Source: Xenorhabdus griffiniae
GTDB taxonomy: Bacteria > Pseudomonadota > Gammaproteobacteria > Enterobacterales > Enterobacteriaceae
DNA length: 47,444 nucleotides
Reading direction: 5' to 3'
Assembly (NCBI RefSeq): GCF_015163655.1
Contig: NZ_JADEUF010000016.1
Coordinates: 1-47,444 of the forward strand
Of the stretch, positions 17,857 through 28,510 are shown piece after piece. Positions within the stretch are counted from its first letter, which is position 1; each line of letters opens with the position of its first letter. Both the position numbers and the translations under genes were made by a program. Under the pieces are notes generated by a model. That model was not told where the DNA came from. It searched no databases and saw nothing but the letters and a program-made list of their open reading frames with translations.

Positions 17857-20136
17857 TTAGAGTGGATCTGTTTGTGCTTCAACCGCCGCCAACGCCACCA
17901 TATTCACGATACGACGAACAGACGCAATCGGCGTCAGGATATGAACAGGCTTCGCAACTCCCATCAAAACAGGGCCAACTGTTACCCCCTCTGAACTGGT
18001 GACACGCAGCAAGTTATAACTGATACGAGCCGCTTCCATATTCGGCATAATTAACAGGTTTGCTGAGCCTTTCAACGGGCTGTCCGGCATGATATCGCGG
18101 CGGATACTTTCCACCAGCGCTGCATCACCGTGCATTTCACCATCAATTTCAAGCGATGGTGCTATTTGCTGAACCAATGCCAGTGTCTTACGCATTTTTT
18201 GTGCAGAATCACAATCAGAAGAGCCAAAACTTGAGCGTGATAATAAAGCGACTTTAGGTTCAATACCAAAACGACGAACCGTGTCAGCCGCCATCAGCGT
18301 GATTTCTGCCAACTCTTCTGGGCTTGGATCTTCATTAACATAAGTATCGGCAATGAACGTATTTCCCATCGGTAACATCAAAGCGTTCATGGCACCTGCG
18401 GTATGCACTCCCTGGCGGAAACCAAAGACATCTTTCACAACCTGATAATGCTCACTGTAGCTACCAACAGTGCCACAAATCAGGCCATCTGCTTCACCAC
18501 GGTGTACCATGATTGCACCTATCAGGGTTGGATTACCAATCACTGCCCGACGTGCTTGCTCTTGCGAAACACCACGGCGTTTCATCATATGATAATATTC
18601 TTGCCAATATTCTTTGAAACGTGGATCATTTTCATTATTCACCACTTCAAAATCTTTACCCACTTCAATATGCAGCCCCTGCTTTTTAATCCGCATTTCA
18701 ATAACGCCAGGTCGACCAATCAGGACAGGGAATGCCAGACCAAGGGAGACAAGCTCTTGGGTTGCATGCAGTACGCGAACATCTTCCCCTTCTGCCAATA
18801 CAATTCGTTTTTTCTCTTTTTTGGCTTGGGAAAAGATTGGTTTCATAAATAAGTTAGTCTTATAGACAAACTCATTGAGTTTCTCAATATATGCCCCGAA
18901 ATCGGTAATAGGTCGGGTTGCCACACCTGATTCCATCGCCGCTTTCGCTACCGCTGGTGCAATTTTTACAATCAAGCGAGGATCAAATGGTTTTGGAATG
19001 ATGTAATCGGGGCCAAAGAACAGGTCTTGATCGCCATAAGCGGAAGCAACTTCCTGACTTTGTTCCGCCAGTGCAAGATCAGCAATGGCATGCACACAGG
19101 CAAGTTTCATCTCTTCATTGATGGTGGTGGCCCCAACATCCAATGCGCCACGGAAAATGAACGGGAAGCAAAGAACGTTATTCACCTGATTAGGGAAATC
19201 AGAACGGCCAGTACAAATAATTGCATCAGGGCGTACTGCTTTTGCCAATGGCGGCAAAATTTCTGGCTCTGGATTGGCTAATGCCATAATAAGCGGATCT
19301 TTTGCCATGGTTTTCACCATGTCTTGTGTCAATACGCCTGGCCCGGAACACCCCAGGAAAATATCAGCATCAGGGATCACATCTGCCAATGTGCGGCTGC
19401 CATTATCCTCAATAGCATAATCCGCCTTGGTCTTCTCCATGTTCTCTTCGCGGCCACGATAAATAACCCCTTTTGAGTCACAGACGACAATATTTTCACG
19501 TTTCAAACCTAATGCTACCAGCAGGTTCATACAGGCAATTGAGGCGGCGCCAGCCCCCGATACCACCATGCGCACTTTGCCAATATCTTTATTAACTACC
19601 CGCAATCCATTCAGCACGGCGGCGGTACAGATAATGGCTGTACCATGTTGATCATCGTGGAACACCGGAATTTTCATGCGCTCACGGAGTTTCTGCTCAA
19701 TATAGAAACACTCCGGTGCTTTAATATCTTCGAGGTTGATTCCACCAAAAGTGGGTTCCAGCGCTGCGATGATATCAATCAATTTATCAGGATTGGATTC
19801 ATCCACTTCGATGTCAAAAACATCAATACCAGAGAATTTCTTAAATAAAACGCCCTTCCCTTCCATAACAGGTTTACCGGCTAATGCACCGATATTCCCC
19901 AACCCTAAAACAGCGCTGCCGTTAGAGATAACCGCAACAAGATTGCCACGTGCAGTATATTTATAAGCCGCCAAAGGATCTTCTGCTATTTCAAGGCAAG
20001 GTGCAGCAACACCCGGTGAGTATGCCAATGCCAAATCACGTTGTGTTGCCAGTGGCTTGGTTGGTGTAACCGTAATTTTTCCCGGTTGTGGAAACTCATG
20101 AAAATCAAGAGCGCTTTGTTTTAATTTTTCATCCAT
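17857..20136 (-). CDS. maeB: NADP-dependent malic enzyme
   Basis: 759-residue two-part enzyme that decarboxylates malate to pyruvate with reduction of NADP. The N-terminal malic enzyme domain shows [15 protein letters not shown]-type sequence near residue 25, [27 protein letters not shown] and the nucleotide fold [13 protein letters not shown]. The C-terminal third is a phosphotransacetylase-like domain (about 430-759; [21 protein letters not shown]), which in E. coli MaeB has a regulatory role. Two ATGs stand in tandem; the second (20136) gives the same length as E. coli MaeB and better spacing from AAAGGATC. It stands alone with its own terminator. Confidence 0.97.
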   Translation of the reverse strand: MDEKLKQSALDFHEFPQPGKITVTPTKPLATQRDLALAYSPGVAAPCLEIAEDPLAAYKYTARGNLVAVISNGSAVLGLGNIGALAGKPVMEGKGVLFKKFSGIDVFDIEVDESNPDKLIDIIAALEPTFGGINLEDIKAPECFYIEQKLRERMKIPVFHDDQHGTAIICTAAVLNGLRVVNKDIGKVRMVVSGAGAASIACMNLLVALGLKRENIVVCDSKGVIYRGREENMEKTKADYAIEDNGSRTLADVIPDADIFLGCSGPGVLTQDMVKTMAKDPLIMALANPEPEILPPLAKAVRPDAIICTGRSDFPNQVNNVLCFPFIFRGALDVGATTINEEMKLACVHAIADLALAEQSQEVASAYGDQDLFFGPDYIIPKPFDPRLIVKIAPAVAKAAMESGVATRPITDFGAYIEKLNEFVYKTNLFMKPIFSQAKKEKKRIVLAEGEDVRVLHATQELVSLGLAFPVLIGRPGVIEMRIKKQGLHIEVGKDFEVVNNENDPRFKEYWQEYYHMMKRRGVSQEQARRAVIGNPTLIGAIMVHRGEADGLICGTVGSYSEHYQVVKDVFGFRQGVHTAGAMNALMLPMGNTFIADTYVNEDPSPEELAEITLMAADTVRRFGIEPKVALLSRSSFGSSDCDSAQKMRKTLALVQQIAPSLEIDGEMHGDAALVESIRRDIMPDSPLKGSANLLIMPNMEAARISYNLLRVTSSEGVTVGPVLMGVAKPVHILTPIASVRRIVNMVALAAVEAQTDPL

Positions 20137-20776
20137 CATCAGATCCTTTACGCGTCATGTCTTAGTGAAAACCGTTCCAGTATAATAGTTACGGGAGGTT
20201 AAATCATGATGTCAGCAGCATTTTGTTCATAATCCTTAAAATTAAGGCGCAAAAAACAAACAAATAATGACTTTACGTTAATCAATATTTATATACCAAT
20301 CTAACTTCAAGATGCGTGTGATTTTTCCTCACTTCGCGAGGAGAAATCAGGTTTCATAGCATGTTGTAAATTGCTACTTGAAGTTTAATGCGTATAAATA
20401 TTATCTTAATGATACCCACATAGAGGTATTTCATCCCAAATTAGCAACCTGATAAATTAATTAAAGATGAATTTTTAAATTAATATTTAAAATAAGTTTA
20501 CAAAAACAAAACTTAATCTATAAAATATTCATCCAAATTTATTTGGAAAATTATTAGCAATTAAGGAAACACATTTTCTTATGAAAGTAAATTTCATCTG
20601 AGTGGTTAAACCTGTTTGCGCCATTTCTATTTTTATATCAGGATATATTTCCAGAATCTCATTAATGATGATTCAATATACTCCATAAAAATCACACAGC
20701 AATTTAACATAAAGCAGAAATCTGTCTTTTATGTTTTATTAAACATAAATCTGCATTTCTATATGGGAGAAAGAAT
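20137..20776. other. long intergenic region between maeB and narP-like gene
   Basis: 640 bases without a credible gene between two divergently read genes. It contains an ERIC-like repeat (20291-20397) and a very AT-rich stretch with a small inverted repeat CCAAAT-TT-ATTTGG (20533-20546). The rest is the presumed promoter DNA of both genes. A 60-codon open frame at 20616-20798 overlaps the narP start and has no coding character. Confidence 0.5.
20291..20397. repeat. ERIC-like repeat upstream of maeB
   Basis: Full copy of about 107 bp: left arm TATACCAATCTAACTTCAAG, central hairpin TTTTTCCTC-ACTTCGC-GAGGAGAAA (imperfect), the conserved segment GGTTTCATAGCATGTTG, and right arm CTACTTGAAGTTTAATGCG. 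Confidence 0.85.
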
Positions 20777-21412
20777 ATGCATAATCATTCAGTCATGATA
20801 GTTGATGATCATCCTATCATTCGTCACGGCTTAAAAGGGTTGATTGAATTAGAACGAGAACTCATTGTGACTGCCGAAACTGGCAATGGCGAAGACGCAA
20901 TTAATATCGCTTGCCAAATAAAGCCTGACATTATTCTGATAGATTTGAAAATCAATGGTCTTTCAGGGATTGATACGATTAAATCTCTCCGCCGCAAAGG
21001 GCTTGATTCCTATATCTTGGTACTTTCCGATTCAGATCACAGAAGTGATATTTACGACGCCGTTGATGCCGGTGCGAATGGTTATTTATTAAAAGATATC
21101 GAGCTTACCTCTCTATTGAACAACATAAAAAAAGCCATTGATGGTCATGCTGTGTTCAGTGAAAAAGTCCATCAATATTTATCCACTCGCCATCTTTATG
21201 TTGATCCGTTATCAAAATTAACCAAACGTGAATTAGATGTTTTAAAAGAAATTGCAGAAGGGATGACAAATAAAGAAATTGCTGATTTCCTTTTTATTTC
21301 AGAAGAAACGGTGAAAGTTCACACCCGTAACTTATTGAAAAAACTTAAATCACGTTCCCGTCTCGAAGCCACTATCATCTATCTAAAACACAGAAAAACA
21401 GAGTTCATTTAA
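20777..21412 (+). CDS. narP: NarP-like response regulator
   Basis: 211-residue NarL/FixJ-type regulator. The receiver domain has MIVDDHP at the N-terminus, the phosphoacceptor Asp in IILIDLKI (about residue 55) and NGYLLKD near residue 105. The DNA-binding LuxR domain carries LTKRELDVLKEIAEG and ISEETVKVHTRNLLKKL. Compared with E. coli NarL and NarP, the linker FSEKVHQYL and the tail SRLEATIIYLKH match NarP best, so control of nitrate/nitrite respiration genes is likely. The ribosome-binding site GGGAGAAAG is good. No kinase gene is adjacent. In E. coli this chromosomal position is near narQ. Confidence 0.75.
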   Translation: MHNHSVMIVDDHPIIRHGLKGLIELERELIVTAETGNGEDAINIACQIKPDIILIDLKINGLSGIDTIKSLRRKGLDSYILVLSDSDHRSDIYDAVDAGANGYLLKDIELTSLLNNIKKAIDGHAVFSEKVHQYLSTRHLYVDPLSKLTKRELDVLKEIAEGMTNKEIADFLFISEETVKVHTRNLLKKLKSRSRLEATIIYLKHRKTEFI

Positions 21413-21445
21413 CATTGGCTTGTTGCTTAACGCCCCAATACGAAA

Positions 21446-21482
21446 CACAATTTCCCTCATTTTTACCGATGGGGAAATTGTG
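21446..21482. repeat. inverted repeat after narP-like gene
   Basis: Perfect 11-bp stem CACAATTTCCC / GGGAAATTGTG with a 15-base loop, 34 bases after the narP stop. There is no T-run after it, so it is only a possible terminator or mRNA 3' end structure. Confidence 0.45.
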
Positions 21483-21729
21483 AGTTATCAAGAATTATAA
21501 ATTAATTAGGAACAAATTAATTTTGCATATAATAAATAAGGATATTATCTATAAATTTATTGTTTGAAATACAGGCAACCCGCTTTTGTCGATAATTTAA
21601 ACACCCGTAACGTCAATGTCAGGAAAAAGCCGGCAGAAAGTATGCGCAAAAACGCGTTATCTGGATAAAATAGCCAATTTCCCGCATTATGTCGGATATG
21701 TTGAACAAGACAAAATCAAGGCTCTCACC

Positions 21730-22128
21730 ATGTCAAATACCCCTTTTCATTCAGATACCCTTTCTCACAAAATAGCCATTCTCTACGGTATCAAAAACTG
21801 CGATACCATAAAAAAAGCGCGTCGTTGGTTAGACGATCAAAAAATACCTTATCAATTCCATGATTATCGGGTTGATGGTCTATCCCCTGAATTACTTCAA
21901 TCATTTATTGAGCAAGTTGGCTGGGAATCGCTCCTGAATACCCGTGGCACAACATGGCGTAAATTGCCCGATGAGCAAAAAGCCACGATTAACAATGCTG
22001 ATGCTGCCAAGGCACTCATGCTGGAGCACCCTTCAATCATAAAACGCCCTCTATTGGTTTCAGGAACAGAAAAGTACTTACTCGGTTTCAAAGCAGAACA
22101 ATATCAACAATTTTTCTCGCATGACTAG
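21730..22128 (+). CDS. yffB: YffB/Spx-type ArsC family protein
   Basis: 132-residue thioredoxin-fold protein of the ArsC/Spx family, of unknown exact role. It closely follows E. coli YffB (118 residues) from [18 protein letters not shown] through HDYRVDGL and [12 protein letters not shown] to IKRPLL. A single cysteine (Cys24) occupies the ArsC catalytic position. An in-frame ATG at 21616 would add 38 residues with no family counterpart and no ribosome-binding site, so I choose the ATG at 21730. It is followed by dapE after 14 bases, the same arrangement as in E. coli, and they are probably co-transcribed. Confidence 0.9.
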   Translation: MSNTPFHSDTLSHKIAILYGIKNCDTIKKARRWLDDQKIPYQFHDYRVDGLSPELLQSFIEQVGWESLLNTRGTTWRKLPDEQKATINNADAAKALMLEHPSIIKRPLLVSGTEKYLLGFKAEQYQQFFSHD

Positions 22129-22142
22129 ATGAGGAGAGCATC

Positions 22143-23270
22143 ATGACTTGTCCGGTAATTGACCTTGCTCAGCAGTTAATCAAGCGTTCGTCTGTCAGCC
22201 CAGATGATCAAGGTTGTCAGGAACTGCTTATCCAGCGCCTGCAAGACATCGGTTTCACAATAGAACGAATGCCTTTTGGCGATACCCAAAACTTTTGGGC
22301 TTATCGTGGCACCGGAGTGACTTTTGCTCTTGCTGGACACACCGATGTTGTCCCTGCTGGCGATATCTCACAATGGCAAACCCCGCCCTTCGAACCTTCT
22401 ATCCGTGATGGAATGCTGTATGGCCGTGGCGCCGCAGATATGAAAGGCTCCCTGGCGGCAATGGTGGTTGCCGCTGAACGTTTTGTCGCAGAAAATCCTG
22501 CGCATAAAGGTCGTCTGGCTTTTCTGATCACCTCCGACGAAGAGGCCAAAGCCACCAATGGTACAGTTAAGGTGGTTGAAGCGTTAATGTCCCGCCATGA
22601 ACGTTTGGATTATTGCCTGGTGGGTGAACCATCCAGCCAGAAATACCTTGGAGATATGATCAAAAATGGACGACGGGGATCACTCACTGCCAGCTTAACT
22701 ATCTTTGGCACCCAAGGGCATGTTGCTTATCCACAGTTAGCAGATAATCCTATCCATCGTTCAATGCCTTTTCTGCAAGAACTCGTCAATACTCAGTGGG
22801 ACAACGGCAATGCATTTTTCCCTGCCACAAGTATGCAAATCGCCAATATTCAGGCAGGAACCGGCAGTAATAACATTATTCCTGGTAAACTATGGGTGCA
22901 ATTTAATTTCCGTTTCAGCACTGAACTGACAGATAGCGAGATCCGCCAACAGGTTGAAGATATGCTGAAAAAGCATCATCTAACATATGAGATTGATTGG
23001 TGGTTATCAGGACAGCCTTTCCTGACCTGCAAAGGGGAGCTTGTTGATACTGTAGTGGGATCCATTGAGCACTATTGTGGTTATAAACCCGAGCTATCAA
23101 CCAGTGGCGGTACATCAGATGGGCGTTTTATTGCCAGAATGGGAGCTCAGGTTGTGGAATTGGGACCAATTAATGCCACCATCCATAAAACCAATGAATG
23201 TGTCAAAGTAACTGATTTACAAACATTGAGCCTGATTTATCAACGTATCATGGAGCAATTAATCCAATGA
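22143..23270 (+). CDS. dapE: succinyl-diaminopimelate desuccinylase
   Basis: 375-residue dinuclear zinc hydrolase (family M20A) that yields LL-diaminopimelate for lysine and peptidoglycan. The metal and catalytic residues are in place: His66 and Asp68 (AGHTDVV), Asp99 (GAADMKGS), Glu133/Glu134 (TSDEEA), and the late His in [10 protein letters not shown] (about 348). Its length equals that of E. coli DapE. A strong ribosome-binding site (GAGGAGAG) precedes it. Its stop overlaps the start of the next gene, an M15 peptidase, by four bases (ATGA), which suggests tight co-expression. Confidence 0.98.
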   Translation: MTCPVIDLAQQLIKRSSVSPDDQGCQELLIQRLQDIGFTIERMPFGDTQNFWAYRGTGVTFALAGHTDVVPAGDISQWQTPPFEPSIRDGMLYGRGAADMKGSLAAMVVAAERFVAENPAHKGRLAFLITSDEEAKATNGTVKVVEALMSRHERLDYCLVGEPSSQKYLGDMIKNGRRGSLTASLTIFGTQGHVAYPQLADNPIHRSMPFLQELVNTQWDNGNAFFPATSMQIANIQAGTGSNNIIPGKLWVQFNFRFSTELTDSEIRQQVEDMLKKHHLTYEIDWWLSGQPFLTCKGELVDTVVGSIEHYCGYKPELSTSGGTSDGRFIARMGAQVVELGPINATIHKTNECVKVTDLQTLSLIYQRIMEQLIQ

Positions 23271-23935
23271 TGACACCTGAAGCTTTGACCGGCCTGTCCA
23301 CGGAGCACCTAGTTACGCTGACCGGCAATCACCGTTTGCAGTTTAATGCCACCAAAGCGTTTCTTGCCATGCAAAAAGCCGCTGCCAAAGCAGGTTTTAA
23401 GCTGCAACCTGCCAGTTCGTTCCGCGATTTCACCCGCCAACAAACTATCTGGAATGAAAAATTCCGCGGTCAGCGGCCAGTATTAGATGAAAATAGCCAA
23501 CCCCTTGATATCTCGAAAATGGATGAAGGGGAACGTTGTAAAGCCATTCTTCGTTGGTCAGCCTTGCCAGGAGCAAGCCGCCATCATTGGGGTACGGAGC
23601 TGGATATTTATGATCCCTTTCTGCTACCAGAAAGTAAAAAATTGCAGCTAGAACCGTGGGAGTATGAAAATGGCGGATACTTTGAGCCATTAACCCATTG
23701 GCTGACAGAAAACATGTCCCAATATGATTTCTACCGTCCTTTTACACGCCACGATGCTGGTGTAGCTTATGAACCGTGGCATATCAGCTACTGGCCATCA
23801 TCCCATGAAGCCGAAAATTTATTCGACGAATACGTTCTATTGAGTGCCTGGGAAGAACGTGATATTGCCGGCATAAACTGGTTAAAAACCAATCTGTCCT
23901 ATATATTTGAAAAATACATCAGGATAATAGATTAA
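23267..23935 (+). CDS. M15 family D-alanyl-D-alanine carboxypeptidase-like protein
   Basis: 222-residue zinc peptidase of the VanY/M15 type. The signature S-x-H-x-x-G-x-x-x-D is seen at 104-113 ([10 protein letters not shown], ligands His106 and Asp113). EPWH at 169-172 supplies the catalytic Glu and the third zinc ligand. [13 protein letters not shown] near 50-62 is also typical. No signal peptide or lipobox is visible, so the protein is predicted to stay in the cytoplasm, unlike most VanY enzymes; it may act on recycled muropeptides or on other D,D-peptides. The 4-base overlap with dapE links it to the diaminopimelate/cell-wall pathway. There is no equivalent at this locus in E. coli K-12. 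Confidence 0.85.
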   Translation: MMTPEALTGLSTEHLVTLTGNHRLQFNATKAFLAMQKAAAKAGFKLQPASSFRDFTRQQTIWNEKFRGQRPVLDENSQPLDISKMDEGERCKAILRWSALPGASRHHWGTELDIYDPFLLPESKKLQLEPWEYENGGYFEPLTHWLTENMSQYDFYRPFTRHDAGVAYEPWHISYWPSSHEAENLFDEYVLLSAWEERDIAGINWLKTNLSYIFEKYIRIID

Positions 23936-23998
23936 GAAAACGATAAATCAGGAAAATAACAGGACAGTAAAATGGCTGGTTATGAAAATAATTAGCAG

Positions 23999-24096
23999 AT
24001 ATATCAATCTAACTTCAAGATGCGCTTTATATCTCCCCGCTATGCGGGGAGATATAAACAATCACATTGATTTGCAAGCTGCAACTTAAGGTATAG
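23999..24096. repeat. ERIC-like repeat upstream of ypfN
   Basis: Copy of about 98 bp with left arm ATATCAATCTAACTTCAAGA, perfect central hairpin TATATCTCCCCGC / GCGGGGAGATATA, the variant segment AACAATCACATTGATTTGCA, and a degenerate right arm AACTTAAGGTATA. Confidence 0.8.
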
Positions 24097-24158
24097 AAAT
24101 AATCCATTAGGCTCCTGAGCCTCATGGAAGAGGTTCTAAACACTCTGAGGAAAATACC

Positions 24159-24353
24159 ATGCAATGGTTGATAGATTATTGGTGGATTGTTCTGTTAGTA
24201 CTCGTCGGCATTATTGTTAATGCAGTAAAAGCACTAAGCCGCGTCGATAAGAAATCTTTCTTAGATAACAAACCCGAATTGCCCCCGCACCGAGATCTTA
24301 ATGCTCAATGGGATGATGAGGATGATTGGCCGCAGCGGGATCGTAAGAAATAA
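24159..24353 (+). CDS. ypfN: YpfN, UPF0370 membrane protein
   Basis: 64-residue protein with one N-terminal membrane segment (about residues 7-24), then a charged cytoplasmic tail. It matches E. coli YpfN (66 residues) in length and in the motifs [18 protein letters not shown] and WDDEDDW. Function is unknown. GAGG sits 8 bases before the ATG. The last 56 bases overlap the 3' end of tmcA on the opposite strand. Confidence 0.92.
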   Translation: MQWLIDYWWIVLLVLVGIIVNAVKALSRVDKKSFLDNKPELPPHRDLNAQWDDEDDWPQRDRKK

Positions 24354-26433
24354 CCCAATCTTTCCAGTGCTTGGCAAGTATTTTATCGATGCTTGCCAAT
24401 GCATCAGCAGCCTCTTCACGCCACTGTTTTAATAAGGCCTTACGGCCATTTAACGATAAGTCGCTAACACATTGTTCGATACTTAGCCGCTGTTGAAGAT
24501 GCTTTCTCAGTGCAGGCAAGCTCAAGCTGTTCTTCAACAGCAATCTCTGTAATGCAAAATAAGACGCTGACAAAGGACGATGAGCAAATGCAAATCCAGC
24601 CAACTCCTGCCAATCACTGTCATTGAGTTGTTCGTCACTATCATGCTCAACCGGCAAGGCAAAGCCGAGTAACGATTCCAACCCTTTGGCATCTCTGGCT
24701 AATCGCTGTTGTGCGAGTTGGGTAAATCGTTCTCCCTGCTCACTCAAAGGCAAAACAGCCATTGCGGTATAACAACCACTGCTTGCTTCTCGGTAAGTTC
24801 CCATTCTCACCAGGCGAAAACCACACTTTTGCCAAAGAGCCCACAAATCAGCGGTATAACCAAAACTGATAGAGAGGAAATCCAGCTTTTGTTTACTGGC
24901 TTCCTGACATTGTTGAATTATCAAATGTTGTGCGATACCACGACGGCGATATTGAGCCTGCACAGCAATACGGCTGATTCGCTGTGATCGTAAAGTTGCT
25001 GCCTGCGGAAAACCGCCATGTGCCGCCAGGGATTGAGCCACTAAATTACCTCTTGGCCGCCGACGTCCTGCCCAGATTTCATGTGCCAATGTTTGTGACA
25101 AACCGCCTTCGTTCACCATCCACAAAGCACCAATCAATCGTTGATCATGTTTTGGCGCACCAGAAAGGGCTGCCAAAAATGTCATTCCGTTACCATCCAT
25201 TAATCGCCGCAGATCAAGGGGAGAGGTTCGGTAATGTGCGCTGGTTAATAAGCCATAAAATTGGCGCAGTAATGTGGAGTGTTGTAGCCATTCAGGCTGA
25301 CAGATCGCGTGAAAATGTAATTCTTCTGCGTTTAATCGTGTGTCATAAACGAACGATTTATCATCGAATAACAGCGCACTATCCAGCCACGCTTCCAATG
25401 GATCATTTTCAGCCCAGCGCATAGGGGTTTTCAATTCACGAATATGGCAGTCAGGCAATTCAGCACAAAGTTTTAATAAAAAACCACGTCCTGTTCCCTC
25501 ATAACCCTGAACGGTTGAAGTCAACAATACCCGTGGAAAATGGCGAACTAATTCGGCTAATTGTGGCGTTGGGATCGCGGCTGCTTCGTCAATCAATAAC
25601 CAATCAGCATCGCTTTTATTTTCCGGTTGGCCTTTTTTCGCTCGGCAATATTTCAACAAATTGTCAACTGACCAAAAAGGCGTTTCTTGCTCCAACGATT
25701 TCTGTTCACCAGAATCTGTGATAGCGGAGTAACGTCGAATAACTTCTGTGGTTATTTTGGCAGGGGCACATAACCAGCATTTCCCCTGCCAATATCGCAC
25801 TAACATTCCTGCCAGAGCCGATTTTCCCCGTCCCCGTGGTGCGGTAATCACCCAAATGCCTCGTGTGGCCTGTAACAATTCGTCAAGAATAGATTGCTGG
25901 CTTACCGTAGGCTTGCCATCAGGCATCTGCCACGCTCCGGTTGCAGGCAATGGTGATATCTGAGATAGCTGCAAAGGTATTTCCTGACGCCATAATAATA
26001 CTTCAGGAAAGGCGAGGATTTGCTGCTGAATATGACGAATAAAATGAGGTGTTGAAATAACATCTGCCGATTCATTCCAGCGCAAACTATCTTCATCAGG
26101 CTGTTCGGGCCATTGTGACCAGGCTGGTACGCGCATGACCAACCAGCTTCCCGCTTTTAGTGTGCCAGCCAGTATCGCCAATGCTTCAGCATTAACGCCT
26201 TGAGTCGCATCAAAAACACCATGCAAGAATTCTCGACCAAGTAAGCTGACAGCTTTTGTTGGTTCAATAGCACCCGACACATGGGCTGAAACCGTTAACC
26301 AGTCCCCTTGAAACTGTTTCGTTAGCTGATTGACAATCCATTCACTCCATTGCGGATCACCACTCAAAACAACTAAACGGCGCTGTCCCTGTTGTTGCAT
26401 CTGTGCCTGTAACATGGCCCATACGCTATACAT
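24298..26433 (-). CDS. tmcA: tRNA(Met) cytidine acetyltransferase TmcA
   Basis: 711-residue enzyme that makes N4-acetylcytidine at the wobble base of elongator tRNA(Met), using acetyl-CoA and ATP/GTP. Domains in order: an N-terminal DUF1726-like region (to about 170), an RNA-helicase-like module with the P-loop [10 protein letters not shown] (198-207) and the DEAA box [10 protein letters not shown], and a GNAT domain with the acetyl-CoA loop [15 protein letters not shown]-terminal tRNA-binding region follows. The gene runs against ypfN and their 3' ends overlap by 56 bases, so its last residues are encoded antisense to the ypfN tail. Confidence 0.95.
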   Translation of the reverse strand: MYSVWAMLQAQMQQQGQRRLVVLSGDPQWSEWIVNQLTKQFQGDWLTVSAHVSGAIEPTKAVSLLGREFLHGVFDATQGVNAEALAILAGTLKAGSWLVMRVPAWSQWPEQPDEDSLRWNESADVISTPHFIRHIQQQILAFPEVLLWRQEIPLQLSQISPLPATGAWQMPDGKPTVSQQSILDELLQATRGIWVITAPRGRGKSALAGMLVRYWQGKCWLCAPAKITTEVIRRYSAITDSGEQKSLEQETPFWSVDNLLKYCRAKKGQPENKSDADWLLIDEAAAIPTPQLAELVRHFPRVLLTSTVQGYEGTGRGFLLKLCAELPDCHIRELKTPMRWAENDPLEAWLDSALLFDDKSFVYDTRLNAEELHFHAICQPEWLQHSTLLRQFYGLLTSAHYRTSPLDLRRLMDGNGMTFLAALSGAPKHDQRLIGALWMVNEGGLSQTLAHEIWAGRRRPRGNLVAQSLAAHGGFPQAATLRSQRISRIAVQAQYRRRGIAQHLIIQQCQEASKQKLDFLSISFGYTADLWALWQKCGFRLVRMGTYREASSGCYTAMAVLPLSEQGERFTQLAQQRLARDAKGLESLLGFALPVEHDSDEQLNDSDWQELAGFAFAHRPLSASYFALQRLLLKNSLSLPALRKHLQQRLSIEQCVSDLSLNGRKALLKQWREEAADALASIDKILAKHWKDWVISYDPAAANHPHHPIEH

Positions 26434-26487
26434 AATACGAACTATCCATAAAGTGATATCTGGTGGTTAAAATGGCTACCTGCATGG

Positions 26488-26940
26488 TCATGATCTACCA
26501 ATCATAAGTGATAAAATGCCAGCGGCAATCAGAGGGCCTACCGGAACTCCCTTAAATAGGGCCACGCCCAATACAGTGCCGACCAATAACCCAGCCACGG
26601 TAGAAGGCTGACCAGACATCAGAGCCACACCACGGCTTCCCAGCCATGACACCAGGACACCCACAACAATAGCCAGCAGTGATTTCCAATTTAAGAAAGA
26701 GCTAAAAATTTCCTGTGCGGAGATTTTCCCGCTTGCGATAGGTGCCATGACTCCTACAGTCAGAATCAGGATACCTATCGTCAAGCCGTACTTTTCCACC
26801 CAAGGGAAAAACGGATTCAACGGCGTAATACGAATTACCAATAGAAATAACATGGCAAGTGTCACTGTCATGTTATGGCTGATGATGCCAAGCCCGGCAA
26901 GCACGAGCAAAATAAGTAAAGTAGGATCGATATGACTCAT
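26488..26940 (-). CDS. UPF0756 (DUF441) membrane protein, YeaL-like
   Basis: 150-residue inner-membrane protein with four to five hydrophobic segments. It matches E. coli YeaL in [38 protein letters not shown] and the end [18 protein letters not shown]. The function is unknown. A ribosome-binding site (AGGAAA) lies about 10 bases upstream. It precedes tmcA by 54 bases on the same strand and may be co-transcribed. In E. coli the homologue is elsewhere on the chromosome, so the linkage here is different. Confidence 0.9.
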   Translation of the reverse strand: MSHIDPTLLILLVLAGLGIISHNMTVTLAMLFLLVIRITPLNPFFPWVEKYGLTIGILILTVGVMAPIASGKISAQEIFSSFLNWKSLLAIVVGVLVSWLGSRGVALMSGQPSTVAGLLVGTVLGVALFKGVPVGPLIAAGILSLMIGRS

Positions 26941-27281
26941 GAGTTTTTATTTCCTGTAAACTCCGATAGAACAATGTTTGATTGTTTTTAGGCCAGGCAA
27001 TATAAATTCTGGCATGAAAAAGATGATAACTTAAAATTTTTGCACTTAATCAAAAATATTCATAAAGGGCTATCCCAAAATTGGGTAATAGCACAACAAT
27101 GGGTAGTTTGTTAACATCCTTGCTTTAAACAATCACATTGATAAATAATTAGCCAAATAAACCAAGATACAACCTCTGTTTCTTGATAGTTAACCTTTTA
27201 AACACCAACACCTTTTACCAAGGGAAATGCAGAAAGGTTGTAAGCAGTGCCTTGCAGCTCATATGCGTGCGTATAAGCGAT
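26941..27281. other. intergenic region between DUF441 gene and lipoprotein gene
   Basis: 341 bases, divergent promoters expected. A short inverted repeat CCCAA-AA-TTGGG lies at 27074-27085. Near 27126-27142 the sequence AAACAATCACATTGAT is identical to a segment of the repeats at 23999-24096 and (inverted) 36199-36304, so it may be a repeat fragment. Nothing else is recognisable. Confidence 0.4.
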
Positions 27282-27287
27282 ATGAAT

Positions 27288-27641
27288 ATGAAAAAATTAA
27301 CCTCTTCCATGATAATCTGTCTCTCTTTAGCGGGTTGCACCACTCAATGGGTCCCTGCAAGTAGTAATCCTGTTCCTTTCAGTGAAGCAAAAGTTGAATG
27401 CAGATTATCAGCATTACAACAATTTCCTATCAAAAATGAAGTCGCCCAAAGATCAACACTGAAAATGGTGCAGCAACCTTGTTTCAATAAAGAGCAATGT
27501 GGAAAAAACGGTTACTACAGTCACAATGTTCCCATGATCGAAAGCTATGTGACGGATGTCAACGAGGGTTCCAGAAGCGAATTTTATTACGGCTGTATGC
27601 ACCAAAAAGGCTGGAAGCAAATAACCAAATCCCTACTTTAA
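27288..27641 (+). CDS. small lipoprotein of unknown function
   Basis: 117-residue protein starting MKKLTSSMIICLSLAGC, a clear lipoprotein signal with lipobox SLAGC. The mature part has several more cysteines (in VECRLS, QPCFN, EQCGKN and YGCMHQKGW), so one or two disulphides in the periplasm are likely. The residue after the lipidated Cys is Thr, which favours the outer membrane. ATGs at 27282 and 27288 are both possible; an in-frame ATG at 27183 would bury the signal peptide and is unlikely. I do not recognise the family. It takes the place where E. coli has ypfJ, next to purC. Confidence 0.75.
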   Translation: MKKLTSSMIICLSLAGCTTQWVPASSNPVPFSEAKVECRLSALQQFPIKNEVAQRSTLKMVQQPCFNKEQCGKNGYYSHNVPMIESYVTDVNEGSRSEFYYGCMHQKGWKQITKSLL

Positions 27642-27665
27642 AGTTTATCCAACCTGCAAGACCGT

Positions 27666-27720
27666 GACAGGATGCCCTTTTGATTATTGGAGCATCCTGC
27701 CTATTTTATATTATATTTTT
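27666..27720 (+). terminator. terminator after the lipoprotein gene
   Basis: 8-bp stem CAGGATGC / GCATCCTG (27668-27675 and 27692-27699) with a 16-base loop. On the plus strand it is followed by TATTTTATATTATATTTTTT. It lies between convergent genes; purC has no better candidate. Confidence 0.55.
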
Positions 27721-27739
27721 TAAGTAATCGTTTGCGTCA

Positions 27740-28453
27740 CTAGTCCAAAATAACACCAATACGGCGTGCAACTTCCTCATACGCTTCGATCAAGCCACCG
27801 AGACTTTGGCGAAAACGATCTTTATCCATTTTATCCATCGTCTGTTTGTCCCATAAACGGCTACCATCCGGTGAAAACTCATCCCCCAAGATGACCTTGC
27901 CCTTGAACAAACCAAATTCCAACTTAAAATCCACCAGAATCAAGCCCGCATCATCAAACAGTTTACTCAATACTTCATTGGCCTTGTAGCTCAGACGTTT
28001 CATCTCAGCTAAGTGCGCTTTGCTCACCCAACCGAATGTCTCACAGTAGGACTCATTAACCATGGGATCGTGTTTGGCATCATCTTTCAGAAACAGGTCA
28101 AACAGTGGCGGATTAAGCACCATTCCCTCTTCCACTCCCAAACGCTTCACAAGGGAGCCTGCGGCACGGTTACGAATAACACATTCAACAGGCACCATAT
28201 CCAGTTTTTTCACCAAGGATTCATTATCTGACAACAGTTGTTCCATTTGCGTCGGAATGCCCGCTTCTTCCAGTTTACTCATGATGAAATGATTGAATTT
28301 ATTATTCACCATTCCCTTGCGATCGAACTGTTCAATGCGTTCACCATCCAATGCTGATGTATCATTACGGAATTCCAGCACAAGTAAGTCAGGATTGTCA
28401 GTGGCATACACTGTTTTTGCCTTTCCACGATACAACTCAGCTTTTTTCTGCAT
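27740..28453 (-). CDS. purC: SAICAR synthetase
   Basis: 237-residue enzyme joining CAIR and aspartate with ATP in purine synthesis. Length and sequence match E. coli Pur[68 protein letters not shown] and [17 protein letters not shown] upstream supports the start. Unlike guaB and purM in this window, I see no convincing PurR box in the 94 bases before the start. It follows bamC on the same strand, separated by a terminator. Confidence 0.98.
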   Translation of the reverse strand: MQKKAELYRGKAKTVYATDNPDLLVLEFRNDTSALDGERIEQFDRKGMVNNKFNHFIMSKLEEAGIPTQMEQLLSDNESLVKKLDMVPVECVIRNRAAGSLVKRLGVEEGMVLNPPLFDLFLKDDAKHDPMVNESYCETFGWVSKAHLAEMKRLSYKANEVLSKLFDDAGLILVDFKLEFGLFKGKVILGDEFSPDGSRLWDKQTMDKMDKDRFRQSLGGLIEAYEEVARRIGVILD

Positions 28454-28510
28454 TTTACACTCCAGAAATATAACGTCTTTAAACGTAACTAATTAAACAA
28501 AAAACGCATC

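Noticed and set aside
20616-20798. 60-codon frame before the narP-like gene
   Set aside because: Overlaps the narP start, very AT-rich, and its reading frame contains no recognisable motif; treated as leader DNA.
21616-21729. N-terminal extension of yffB
   Set aside because: No family counterpart and no ribosome-binding site; the start at 21730 fits the family.
27183-27281. N-terminal extension of the small lipoprotein
   Set aside because: It would place 33 residues before the lipoprotein signal and disable it.
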